From assembly GCA_036567205.1 (NCBI GenBank), contig DATCVA010000257.1, forward strand, positions 1-6,378: a DNA stretch of 6,378 bases. The letters are read 5' to 3'. How positions within the stretch are numbered: position 1 is the stretch's first letter; every line of letters begins with the position of its first letter. A model generated the notes under the pieces. It was not told the origin of the DNA. It made no database searches and was given only the letters and a program-made list of their open reading frames with translations. The position numbers and the translations under genes were made by a program. Positions 1 through 6,378 of this stretch are shown here, one piece after another. This DNA is from DATCVA01 sp036567205. GTDB taxonomy: Bacteria > Pseudomonadota > Gammaproteobacteria > Burkholderiales > Burkholderiaceae_B.

Positions 1-210
1 GTGATCGACCAGTGCGTGGAACGCGGGATCATGCGCAGCAGCCCGCTGACCCGCCACTTTGAGATCGTCGTGGTACCGGCGCCCTACCACGCGCTTTGGC
101 AAATGACGTTCGGCACGGAAAATTCCCGCGAGGGATTGACGAAGATACGCGAAACGCACCGCGCGCTACTGATCGAATTGCTGACAAACCCGCAAGAGAC
201 CAGCACGTGA
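1..210 (+). CDS. C-terminal end of an unidentified protein (5' end outside window)
   Basis: The frame is open from the first base to a TGA at 208-210, giving 69 residues. The GTG at base 1 is probably an internal codon rather than a start, because no ribosome site can be seen and the frame may run in from upstream. Most codons end in G or C, as in the neighbouring gltS, which supports real coding. The residues contain a short hydrophobic stretch (FEIVVVPAPYHALW) followed by a charged, probably helical tail (REGLTKIRETHRALLIELL). A beta-strand followed by a terminal helix would fit the end of a LysR-type effector-binding domain, and a regulator beside a transporter gene would be common. I cannot recognise a diagnostic motif, so the family is not assigned. 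It ends 115 bases before the preferred gltS start. Confidence 0.55.
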   Translation: MIDQCVERGIMRSSPLTRHFEIVVVPAPYHALWQMTFGTENSREGLTKIRETHRALLIELLTNPQETST

Positions 211-325
211 CGCCATTGTGGCGTGCCGCACCCGATACAACGATGTCGAAAACAAAAACGATGACTGCGGCGCATCCATTATGCGGAAATTTTCGGCATT
301 GGCCAGCACCCCGCAGAATAGAACC

Positions 326-1537
326 ATGCATCAGCTAATTCAGATCGATGCCTTCGCCAGTTTCACCTTGGCGATTCTGCTGCTGTTCGTCGGCAAAGGG
401 TTCGCCGGCAGAATAGCGTGGCTACGCCGCTACGGTATTCCAGAACCTGTCGTCGGCGGTGTGTTCTGCGCGACCATTGTCTGCCTGCTGTACTACGGCT
501 TTAACATCACGGTGGAGTTCGCGCTTGGCGCCCGCGATATGCTGTTGCTCTATTTCTTTGCCGCCATCGGTCTGAACTCGGACATCCGCACTGTGCTGCG
601 TGGCGGACGCGCGCTGGCTGTGCTGGTGGCGCTTGCCAGCGGTTTCATGATCCTGCAGAATCTGCTGGGCATGGCTATTGCCAGCGCCGCTGGCATGGAC
701 ATCCGACTGGGTCTGATGGTGGGATCAATTTCGCTGACGGGTGGCGTTGGCACCACCATGGCATGGGCACCGCATTTCATCGAGCTCGGCGTCGCCGGTG
801 CGCAAGAAATTGGGCTGGCCGCCAACATGATCGGGTTGATCGCCGCCTGCGTCATCGGTGGACCGATCGCCAGCTACCTGATGCGACGCCACCGCATCCA
901 GCCTTCCTACAATGCTGAGCTGGAGATCGGCGCACTACATGTGGACGAGCCCCACAAGCGTCTTGACTACAACGGCGTATTGCTGGCGCTGCTGTGGCTG
1001 AATCTGACACTGATGCTGGGTGCCGGCGTAAGCGCCGTGATCGCGCTGAGCGGCCTGCGGCTACCGGCTTTCGTCGGCTGCTTGTTGGCAGGAATCGTGT
1101 TGCGAGCATTGGGCGACGCCTTCCCTGCACGAGACGGTCGGTTATGGCACTGGGACGGGATGCAGCCCGGCGTCGCCCTGATCTCCGATGTCAGCCTGGG
1201 GATGTTCCTGACGATGGCGCTGATGGGGCTTCAATTCTGGGTACTGCAACCAATGTTAGGCTTCATCGGCGTAGCAATGACGCTGCAGATCCTGCTTGTG
1301 GTCGCCTTCACCACCCTGATAGTGTTCCGCTTCATGGGACGCGACTACGAGGCGACGGTCGTCTGCGCCGGCTTCGGCGGCATCACCCTGGGGTCCACCG
1401 CAACCGCGATTGCCAACATGAGCGCAGTGACCAGGGAATACGGCAATGCCCCGCACGCCTTCATTATCGTACCGCTGGTGTGCGGCTTCTTCATTGACCT
1501 GATCAACGCGCTGGTGATCGGCCTTATGGCAGGATGA
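326..1537 (+). CDS. gltS: Sodium/glutamate symporter, GltS family
   Basis: This is an inner-membrane secondary transporter of the ESS family, which brings in glutamate with sodium. The 403-residue product matches the usual length (E. coli GltS is about 401). Family landmarks are present in order: YGIPEPVVGG at residues 36-45, FFAAIGLN at 77-84, the first re-entrant-loop motif SISLTGGVGTT at 134-144, LGMFLTMALMGLQFW in the second half, and the second re-entrant region GFGGITLGSTATAIANM at 349-365. It ends with FIDLINALVIGLMAG. Many hydrophobic segments fit the two-repeat ESS fold. The frame is open back to 218, but the ATG at 326 starts right before the first membrane helix, as in known members; an in-frame ATG at 281 would add 15 unconserved residues. 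No strong ribosome site precedes it. Two loop residues differ from E. coli (GGHGT is GGVGT here), so related carboxylate substrates are possible. Confidence 0.93.
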   Translation: MHQLIQIDAFASFTLAILLLFVGKGFAGRIAWLRRYGIPEPVVGGVFCATIVCLLYYGFNITVEFALGARDMLLLYFFAAIGLNSDIRTVLRGGRALAVLVALASGFMILQNLLGMAIASAAGMDIRLGLMVGSISLTGGVGTTMAWAPHFIELGVAGAQEIGLAANMIGLIAACVIGGPIASYLMRRHRIQPSYNAELEIGALHVDEPHKRLDYNGVLLALLWLNLTLMLGAGVSAVIALSGLRLPAFVGCLLAGIVLRALGDAFPARDGRLWHWDGMQPGVALISDVSLGMFLTMALMGLQFWVLQPMLGFIGVAMTLQILLVVAFTTLIVFRFMGRDYEATVVCAGFGGITLGSTATAIANMSAVTREYGNAPHAFIIVPLVCGFFIDLINALVIGLMAG

Positions 1538-1550
1538 CAGACACGTGACA

Positions 1551-2154
1551 ATGAAACTGCGTTGACTATCAAGATAACGCAAATAACCGTCCACGGCCTG
1601 GCGATATCGTGCTTCAGCAAGGCGCAAAGCGGTCGTACTCGATTCGGCCCCAGGTTGCTACGCGCCTGCGCCTCTCTGGCCAACGTTTCTTTCCCGTCTA
1701 ACGCATCAGCCACCTCACGAAAGGCTTGCTGCACGGCATGTTCATAATCGGCAATCGCGACGTCTTTGCGAACCGTCGCCAAATCCAGACCCGCGACGTT
1801 TGCTCCGCCGCGAAAGAGTGGTAGATTTATCTGAGGAATGAAGGCCCACGCTCTGCCACCCGAATCGAAAAGCCCCGATAGCTCGGCGCTTGATGTTCCA
1901 AAGGACCCCGTCAGCGAGATCGAGGGGAAGGAGGCAGCACGAGCCGCGCCGATATCCGCATTTCGTGCCATCAGCCGCTGCTCTGCAGCGCGTATATCCG
2001 GTCGCCGCGCCAATAGATCGGCAGGCAGGCCCGGTGACACTACGTCAGAAACTATTTTTGCAGAAGGCACTGTGTTCAGCATCGAATTCCGATCTGAGCC
2101 TGCACCCACAAGTGGCAATGCACTTACGTGCCCTTTGCGAAACCAATTCACCAA
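1551..2154 (-). pseudogene. Broken fragment of a TolC/OprM/NodT-type outer-membrane efflux factor
   Basis: Intact members form the outer-membrane channel of RND-type tripartite drug or metal efflux pumps and are about 450-500 residues long. Here only the second outer-membrane-factor repeat survives. Reading down from 2154, the translation has GLPADLLARRPDIRAAEQRL, then ARAASFPSISLTGSFG, FIPQINLPLFRGG and VQQAFREVADALDGKETLAR, all typical of the OprM/NodT group. After about 1651 the frame loses homology. The next frame resumes with ALRLAEARYRQAVDGYLRYL and then DSQRS, so one base is missing or extra, most simply in the CCCC run at 1648-1651. Homology stops near 1551, before the usual C-terminal tail and only 14 bases from the gltS stop. 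The N-terminal half and lipoprotein signal are absent. Another minus-strand frame (YDLETLVRAGDA, about 2165-2200) may be a further frameshifted piece. No function is expected. Confidence 0.85.
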
Positions 2155-2443
2155 GCGTCGCCGGCCCTCACAAGCGTCTCAAGGTCGTAGGCGCGACAAG
2201 CCAGCCTCCGTTTAAAGAACATCTTTTGATTTAAATCTAGGATCAGTGCGGGGTTTTTATCACACTGAAATTAAGCTGGCCGACAATAGAAACAAACGAC
2301 CAGACGTTTTTTTCAGATAAGTTTGTCAGCAAAGAACAAGGAACAGTGCGTAAAAAGAAAGACGCTCTCAATACATGCCCATGAGCGGAAGGAAGCGATA
2401 CGCGCAGATTCGTCGCCATAATTACTGTGAACCGGAGGTTTTT
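2155..2443. other. AT-richer intergenic gap upstream of the transporter-deaminase pair
   Basis: This 289-base stretch holds no convincing gene. Its left end may contain a frameshifted remnant of the outer-membrane factor up to about 2210. From about 2215 the composition becomes clearly richer in A and T, which may mark the left edge of an acquired segment. It includes a 10-bp palindrome (GATTTAAATC, 2228-2237) and a run of seven T at 2307-2313. The promoter for the downstream pair should lie here, but I could not place a -35/-10 pair with normal spacing. I see no terminal inverted repeats or transposase fragment. Confidence 0.5.
2434..2438 (+). promoter_or_regulatory. Ribosome binding site fixing the transporter start at GTG 2444
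   Basis: GGAGG lies five bases before the GTG at 2444. It is the best Shine-Dalgarno match in this region and decides the start over the in-frame ATG codons at 2375 and 2381, which would add a charged, unconserved 22-23 residue leader. Confidence 0.75.
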
Positions 2444-3631
2444 GTGTCAAGTTACCCAATAGATAGACCAGTAGTACGGCAAGAAGTCTCATGGTTTTTA
2501 TTTGGCCTGATGGCAAGTGTCACGTTTGTGGGCATTTTGTCAGAACTGGTTCCTTCCGGAATTCTCCCGCAAATGACCCAGGGGCTAGGAGTTGAAGAAA
2601 CCGAAGTTGGCTTTTTGGTTGGGGTTTATGCCTTGGCATCCGCGGTCTGTGCCATCCCTCTGATCAGTCTTACCTTATCTGTAAACCGAAAAACGCTCTT
2701 GTTGGCATTGCTGATTGGTTTTTCGATTTCAAATATTGTTGTCGGTTTTAGCTCTTCTTATTCCGTCATCGTGGCCATGCGCATTGTGGGCGGCATTTGC
2801 GCCGGCATTATGTGGCCCATGATTGCTGCCTACGGTACGGCCCTGGTTCCGCCAAACATGCATGGCAAGGCCATTACCATCATTATGTCGGGCAACACTT
2901 TGGGCGTCAGTCTTGGTTTGCCTTTAATGACAGTGATCGGCACCCAGATTGGTTGGCGCACAGAGTTTATTGTTCTTGGCCTGGCCGTAGCAATGATTGC
3001 CTTGCTGTCGGCCAAATACCTTCCTTCAGTGCCGGGTGAAAAGCTCACGGCAAGTAATTCGCCATTTGCCATACTAAAAATCCCATCCATTTTGATTGTG
3101 CTGCTACTGACCTTTTTGTCGGTGACCGCACACTACGGTGCTTATACGTACATTACCTTGCTGGTCGAGCAGATTGAGTTTTCCGGCGGCATCAGCTTGG
3201 CACTGCTGATTTTCGGTATTGGCTCAATCATTTCGGTTGTGCTTTCTGCCAAGGTTATTGATGCCTACTTGCGCGGTTTGATCGTCAGCATGTCGGCGCT
3301 AGGCCTGATTTCCATGCTGCTGTTTGTTGTGTTTGATGGAACCGACGGCTTTTCTCATGTGGCCTTTTTCTTGTGGGGCTTGGCCTTCGGCCCTCTGGTA
3401 ACGATGTATCAAACCGCCGTAAGCAAGCAAATCGAACATGCTAAAGCGGTTGCCACTTCCGTACAGTCCAGCGTGTTTAATTTTTCAATCATGATTGCTA
3501 CCTGGGTAGGCGGATTGATTCTTACGCAGGTGCCTGATACCGGTGCGATGGGCATTGTATGGCTATCCATTATTTGTTTTGTCCCTGCGACGATTATCGC
3601 GCTCCTGACGAAGCGTACTTTGAGTTCTTAA
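2444..3631 (+). CDS. Major facilitator superfamily transporter, DHA1-like (12 membrane helices)
   Basis: This is an inner-membrane secondary transporter, predicted at 395 residues, which is normal for DHA1-type MFS proteins. The start is a GTG with GGAGG five bases upstream. The short N-terminus (residues 1-16) is polar and is followed by the first helix. Family signs are GILPQMTQGLGVEETEVGFL (about 39-58), typical of the AraJ/drug-antiporter branch; a degenerate loop 2-3 motif A around SVNRKTLLL (79-87); an RIVGG element in helix 4 (113-117); and a motif-C-like GNTLGVSLGLP in helix 5 (150-160), which is associated with antiporters. A polar central loop (about 190-212) divides the two halves. 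Only 29 bases separate it from the deaminase gene, so the two are probably one operon, and the transporter probably carries the deaminase substrate or product. The substrate cannot be read from sequence. Its codons are much richer in A and T than those of gltS. Confidence 0.92.
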   Translation: MSSYPIDRPVVRQEVSWFLFGLMASVTFVGILSELVPSGILPQMTQGLGVEETEVGFLVGVYALASAVCAIPLISLTLSVNRKTLLLALLIGFSISNIVVGFSSSYSVIVAMRIVGGICAGIMWPMIAAYGTALVPPNMHGKAITIIMSGNTLGVSLGLPLMTVIGTQIGWRTEFIVLGLAVAMIALLSAKYLPSVPGEKLTASNSPFAILKIPSILIVLLLTFLSVTAHYGAYTYITLLVEQIEFSGGISLALLIFGIGSIISVVLSAKVIDAYLRGLIVSMSALGLISMLLFVVFDGTDGFSHVAFFLWGLAFGPLVTMYQTAVSKQIEHAKAVATSVQSSVFNFSIMIATWVGGLILTQVPDTGAMGIVWLSIICFVPATIIALLTKRTLSS

Positions 3632-3660
3632 TATCCAACCCAACATGGAGATTGTGAGTC

Positions 3661-4917
3661 ATGAAGAAGTTTATTAATGCAAATGTATATCGCAATAACG
3701 ACGCCAATGAAATTTTGGTCGAAAATGGGGTTATTCATGCCATCGGCAAAAATCTGCCCAAGGCCGAAGAAGAAATCGATCTGAAAGGCCGCATGGTCGT
3801 TCCGCCTTATGTGGATGCCCACCTGCATCTGGACTATGTATACACAGGCAAGAACGACGGGGCCAAGAATGACACCGGCACCCTGTTCGAAGGGATTGCC
3901 CGTTGGCACGATGTAAAAAAGCACCAAACCTATGAAGATGCCAAGGAGCGCGCTCTAAAAGGTATTCAGGAAGAAGTTTCCAAAGGTGTGCAGTTTATCC
4001 GTACCCATATTGACGTGGACGATCCCAAACTCACGGGGCTGAAAGCCATGCTGGAAATTCGTGAGCAATTAAAAGATAACGTCACGATTCAAATCGTCGC
4101 TTTCCCGCAAGAAGGGATGTATGCCTATAAAGGCGGCGACGAGATGGTAGAGGAAGCCTTGAAAATGGGCGCCGACTGCGTAGGCAGTATTCCCCATTTT
4201 GAATGGGCTCGTGAAATTGGCGAAAAATCCATCCACAAAACTGTTGAGCTAGCTGTTAAATATGACAAGCTGATCGACGTTCATTGTGATGAAACAGACG
4301 ACGTGATGAGCCGTTTTGTGGAACTATTGAACGCCCTGGCTATGGCCGAAGGTATTGGCGCTCGTACCGCTGCCAGCCACACATGCTCTTTTGGTTCAGC
4401 GGACAATGCCTATGCATTCCGCATGATGGGCTTATTTCAGAAATCAGGCATGAATTTCATTTCCTTGCCGACCGAAAATGCGTATTTGCAAGGGCGCCAA
4501 GATTCCTACCCTAAACGCCGTGGTTTAACTCGCGTCAAAGAGTTCTGGGAAAGTGGCATTAACGTGTGCTTCGGCCAGGACTCCATCAATGATCCGTGGT
4601 ACCCGGCCGGTAACGGTAACCTAATGAATATTCTCGATAACGGTATCCATCTGGCGCAAACCATGTCGTTTGATCAATTGGATACCTGTCTTGATTTAAT
4701 TACTTACAACGGCGCCAAAACCTTGAACGTGGAAGATCAGTACGGTTTGGAAGCCGGCAAACCCGCCAACTTCCTGGTGTTGGATGCCACCACTCCATTT
4801 GAAGCGGTTCGCCAGCGTGCCGATGTTCTGGCGTCCATCCGGAACGGTGAGTATCTATTCAAAAAGCCAGATCCAAGCTATGAGGTTGAGCTGGACTTGT
4901 CCAGGAAAACCAAGTAA
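3661..4917 (+). CDS. codA: Cytosine deaminase-family amidohydrolase (CodA-like)
   Basis: This 418-residue cytoplasmic metal-dependent hydrolase resembles E. coli CodA along its whole length. CodA converts cytosine to uracil and ammonia. Visible landmarks are HLHLD (54-58; metal ligands H54 and H56), GTLFEGIARW (73-82), RTHIDVDD (114-121), VAFPQEG (146-152; Q150 contacts substrate in CodA), VHCDE (207-211; metal ligand H208, catalytic E211), ASHT (238-241; H240), YPKRRGLTRVKE (283-294), GQDS (305-308; metal ligand D307) and DPWYP (311-315; W313). These line up with CodA H61, H63, Q156, H214, E217, H246, D313 and W319. The difference is S308 where CodA has D314, a substrate-pocket position; H312 of CodA is also Q306 here. 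The partner is an MFS transporter, not CodB. The start ATG has GGAG at 3647-3650, ten bases upstream. Membership is sure. Substrate is not: cytosine, a modified pyrimidine, creatinine or a triazine-like ring are possible. Confidence 0.9.
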   Translation: MKKFINANVYRNNDANEILVENGVIHAIGKNLPKAEEEIDLKGRMVVPPYVDAHLHLDYVYTGKNDGAKNDTGTLFEGIARWHDVKKHQTYEDAKERALKGIQEEVSKGVQFIRTHIDVDDPKLTGLKAMLEIREQLKDNVTIQIVAFPQEGMYAYKGGDEMVEEALKMGADCVGSIPHFEWAREIGEKSIHKTVELAVKYDKLIDVHCDETDDVMSRFVELLNALAMAEGIGARTAASHTCSFGSADNAYAFRMMGLFQKSGMNFISLPTENAYLQGRQDSYPKRRGLTRVKEFWESGINVCFGQDSINDPWYPAGNGNLMNILDNGIHLAQTMSFDQLDTCLDLITYNGAKTLNVEDQYGLEAGKPANFLVLDATTPFEAVRQRADVLASIRNGEYLFKKPDPSYEVELDLSRKTK

Positions 4918-4937
4918 ACCAGCAAATTTGCCGGTCT

Positions 4938-4976
4938 GCCTGCAAGCTCCCCAAAGGTGATGGGGGGCTTGCAGGC
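4938..4976 (+). terminator. Strong hairpin after the deaminase, probable transcript end
   Basis: GCCTGCAAGCTCCCC (4938-4952) pairs with GGGGGGCTTGCAGGC (4962-4976) over 15 bp, with a single G-U wobble and a 9-base loop. It begins 21 bases after the deaminase stop codon, the usual place for a terminator or a 3'-end stabilising stem. No T-run follows, so it is not a standard intrinsic terminator. It may work with Rho or protect the message end. The 9-mer TGCCGGTCT directly flanks it on both sides (4929-4937 and 4981-4989). Confidence 0.65.
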
Positions 4977-5289
4977 TCAATGCCGGTCTCGTTTCCCGCT
5001 CTGCCGAAGCCGGGCCCGCAGCCAGGTCGGCATGGCGCTGGGCCCTGCCCTCGGCCACTGGCAAGATCGCGGCCATCGCCATGGCAAGATTATTCGGCTG
5101 GTGGCGATTGAAAATTGCGCAGCCAACCCGCGACGATACTGGCCATGAACTCATAAACATAAAAATGATTGATGAAAGACGCTCCCTGAATTTCTGATTT
5201 CAATTCATTTCTGAATCTTCCGCAGCCTATACACATTGTTCTGAATCAACTTCAACGCGATTCTTCAAGACTATTATTGATACACGATA

Positions 5290-5301
5290 TCAGGATCCTG
5301 A
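5290..5301. promoter_or_regulatory. 12-bp perfect palindrome, possible operator
   Basis: TCAGGATCCTGA reads the same on both strands and lies 104 bases before the start codon of the ferric-reductase-like gene, in the likely promoter region. Perfect palindromes of this length here suit a dimeric regulator. It resembles no consensus I know, and chance remains possible. Confidence 0.3.
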
Positions 5302-5317
5302 ATACGTCACCGCGCCG

Positions 5318-5347
5318 TCTGCATCTGCATCTGCATCTGCATCTGCA
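5318..5347. repeat. Hexanucleotide tandem repeat, five perfect TCTGCA units
   Basis: Five identical TCTGCA units run without interruption over 30 bases, ending 58 bases before the start codon of the downstream gene. Such arrays change copy number by slipped-strand replication. Being non-coding here, a copy change would alter the distance between upstream signals and the gene in six-base steps, or the length of the leader RNA. Confidence 0.9.
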
Positions 5348-5405
5348 GGTTCGGGCGGTGAATTATTTCGAGGTTCCATAAGAACACTTTGAAAGAGCGT
5401 TTTGA

Positions 5406-6378
5406 ATGAAAGCCATTCGCATTATTTATTCCGTGTTGTTTGTCGCCCTGACCTTTCTCTGGCTTCTGGCAGACAACCCTTTCCAAAGTGCACATGCATT
5501 TTTCCCATTGCGTTCCTCTTTGGTGAACTACACCGGCGTACTTGCGATGGGGGCAATGAGTGTCGGCATGGTGCTGGCGCTACGACCGTTCGCCATCGAA
5601 TCTTTCCTGGGCGGTATGGACAAAAGCTACCGGCTGCACAAATGGCTGGGCGTCACCGCGCTGGTGGTGTCTGTCATTCACTGGTTATGGGCGGTCGTAC
5701 CGAAATGGATGGTGGGCTGGGGCATGCTGATCAAGCCTGCCGGTGGGGCGCAACAAGCCCGCCCCCCGTTCGTTGAGTGGCTGTCATCCCAACGCGGCCT
5801 GGCTGAACAACTTGGTGAATGGATATTCTACGCGGCGACCGTCCTGATTATTCTTGCCCTGATAAAACGGTTTCCCTACCGACATTTTTTCAAGACCCAC
5901 CGCGTGTTGGCATTGATTTACCTGGTGCTGGTCTACCATTCGATCATCCTCATGAAAACTGAATACTGGCTAACGGCATTGGGCATGGTCATGGCATTGC
6001 TGATGTTCGCCGGTACCATTGCCGCAATATTATCTTTAACGGGCAAGATCGGCTACAGAATGCGTGCGGTGGGCATCGTCGAAGCACTTGAATACTTCCA
6101 GGACAACCGGGTGCTGAATGTCGCGATCCAACTGCGTGATCAATGGGCGCCTCATCAGGCCGGCCAGTTTGCCTTCGTGACCTTCGATGAAAAGGAAGGC
6201 GCACACCCCTTCACGATCTCGTCATCGTGGAACCATCATGGGCGTCTGAATTTCCACATCAAGGAACTGGGCGATTACACGCGCACGCTGCCCTCGGTAC
6301 TGAAGCCTGGGCAGGCAGTCGTGGTCGAGGGCCCCTATGGCCGTTTCGAGTTCGGCGGCCCGCAGCAGCGACAAATAT
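5406..6378 (+). CDS. Ferric-reductase-like membrane flavohaem protein (3' end outside window)
   Basis: The frame is open from ATG 5406 to the window end (324 codons plus one base). It belongs to the ferric reductase/NADPH-oxidase-like family: a membrane haem domain followed by an FAD- and NAD(P)-binding reductase module, moving electrons from NAD(P)H across the inner membrane. Residues 1-22 form the first helix. Two histidine pairs with equal spacing, H78/H92 and H165/H178, lie in or near hydrophobic helices and match the bis-haem ligand pattern. The FAD-binding domain starts near 216 and shows GQFAFVTF (253-260), HPFTISSSW (267-275; flavin-binding HPFTIS) and GPYGRF (309-314). The NAD(P)-binding domain, probably about 115 more residues, would follow. 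A modest ribosome site (GAAAGAG, 5391-5397) sits eight bases before the ATG. Roles could be iron assimilation or respiratory electron transfer. Codons are closer to gltS than to the transporter-deaminase pair. Confidence 0.9.
   Translation, partial: MKAIRIIYSVLFVALTFLWLLADNPFQSAHAFFPLRSSLVNYTGVLAMGAMSVGMVLALRPFAIESFLGGMDKSYRLHKWLGVTALVVSVIHWLWAVVPKWMVGWGMLIKPAGGAQQARPPFVEWLSSQRGLAEQLGEWIFYAATVLIILALIKRFPYRHFFKTHRVLALIYLVLVYHSIILMKTEYWLTALGMVMALLMFAGTIAAILSLTGKIGYRMRAVGIVEALEYFQDNRVLNVAIQLRDQWAPHQAGQFAFVTFDEKEGAHPFTISSSWNHHGRLNFHIKELGDYTRTLPSVLKPGQAVVVEGPYGRFEFGGPQQRQI

Larger units (their letters stand above)
4977..5405. other. Intergenic leader upstream of the ferric-reductase-like gene
   Basis: These 429 bases separate the deaminase hairpin from the next gene. 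The left part (to about 5140) is GC-rich and open in some frames on both strands, but none of these has a recognisable motif, a ribosome site or homology I can name. It may be worn coding sequence. The right part (about 5145-5300) is AT-richer and is the likely promoter region of the next gene. It holds four CTGAAT copies (5186, 5211, 5241, 5298), a 12-bp palindrome and, nearer the gene, a hexamer repeat. No sigma-70 promoter could be placed with confidence. Confidence 0.5.

Noticed and set aside
994..1497. 167-codon + strand frame inside gltS
   Set aside because: It is an arginine-rich shadow frame within a clearly coding gltS sequence.
1838..2234. Plus-strand frames of 114 and 125 codons across the outer-membrane-factor fragment
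   Set aside because: They are antisense to the recognisable TolC-family residues, have no family motifs, and overlap each other.
2294..2313. Short stem (AAACG/CGTTT) followed by seven T, terminator-like
   Set aside because: The stem is only five base pairs and AT-rich, and no + strand gene ends just upstream.
4855..5160. Minus-strand open frame of 101 codons overlapping the deaminase 3' end
   Set aside because: It runs through the terminator hairpin and antisense to the deaminase end, has no ribosome site and no recognisable domain, and reflects GC-rich DNA with few stops.
5271..5290. Possible Fur box (ATTATTGATA-like) before the ferric-reductase-like gene
   Set aside because: Only about half of the 19-base consensus matches and the symmetry is poor, so iron regulation cannot be claimed from sequence.
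5318..5347. CRISPR-like reading of the hexamer repeats
   Set aside because: Units are six bases with no spacers, so this is a simple tandem repeat.
5307..5495. Minus-strand 62-codon frame ending in repeated Met-Gln
   Set aside because: The repeat peptide is only the TCTGCA array translated in reverse, and the rest lies antisense to the ferric-reductase-like gene.

Overview
The window looks like chromosomal DNA from a betaproteobacterium, probably order Burkholderiales (an Alcaligenaceae-like guess). The outer genes are GC-rich with G/C-ending codons, and the gene set (GltS-type symporter, RND-pump outer-membrane factor remnant, ferric-reductase-like flavohaem protein) suits a free-living Gram-negative. 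The organism is inferred from gene content and composition only.

Layout from left to right. (1) 1-210: the 3' end of an unidentified + strand gene. (2) 326-1537: a full-length GltS-family sodium/glutamate symporter. (3) About 1551-2154 on the minus strand: a decayed fragment of a TolC/OprM/NodT-type outer-membrane factor. It lacks its N-terminal half and C-terminal tail and carries an internal one-base frameshift. (4) 2155-2443: an AT-richer gap leading into a two-gene + strand operon. (5) 2444-3631: an MFS (DHA1-like) transporter. (6) 3661-4917: a CodA-family (cytosine deaminase) amidohydrolase, 29 bases after the transporter, ending at a 15-bp hairpin (4938-4976). (7) 4977-5405: a leader region with repeated CTGAAT motifs, a 12-bp palindrome and five TCTGCA hexamers. 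(8) 5406 to the window end: the first 324 codons of a ferric-reductase-like membrane flavohaem protein, cut by the window edge.

The transporter and deaminase probably work together: the MFS protein moves a nitrogenous ring compound or its product across the inner membrane, and the deaminase hydrolyses it in the cytoplasm. Base composition changes sharply here. One 60-base line inside gltS (1021-1080) is 43/60 G+C, while one inside the transporter (2701-2760) is 21/60. Together with the broken gene on the left, this suggests the pair was acquired as a cassette. The deaminase keeps the CodA metal and catalytic residues but has Ser where E. coli CodA has Asp314, and its partner is an MFS protein rather than CodB. 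Its true substrate may therefore not be cytosine. I saw no CRISPR array, tRNA, rRNA or intact insertion sequence.
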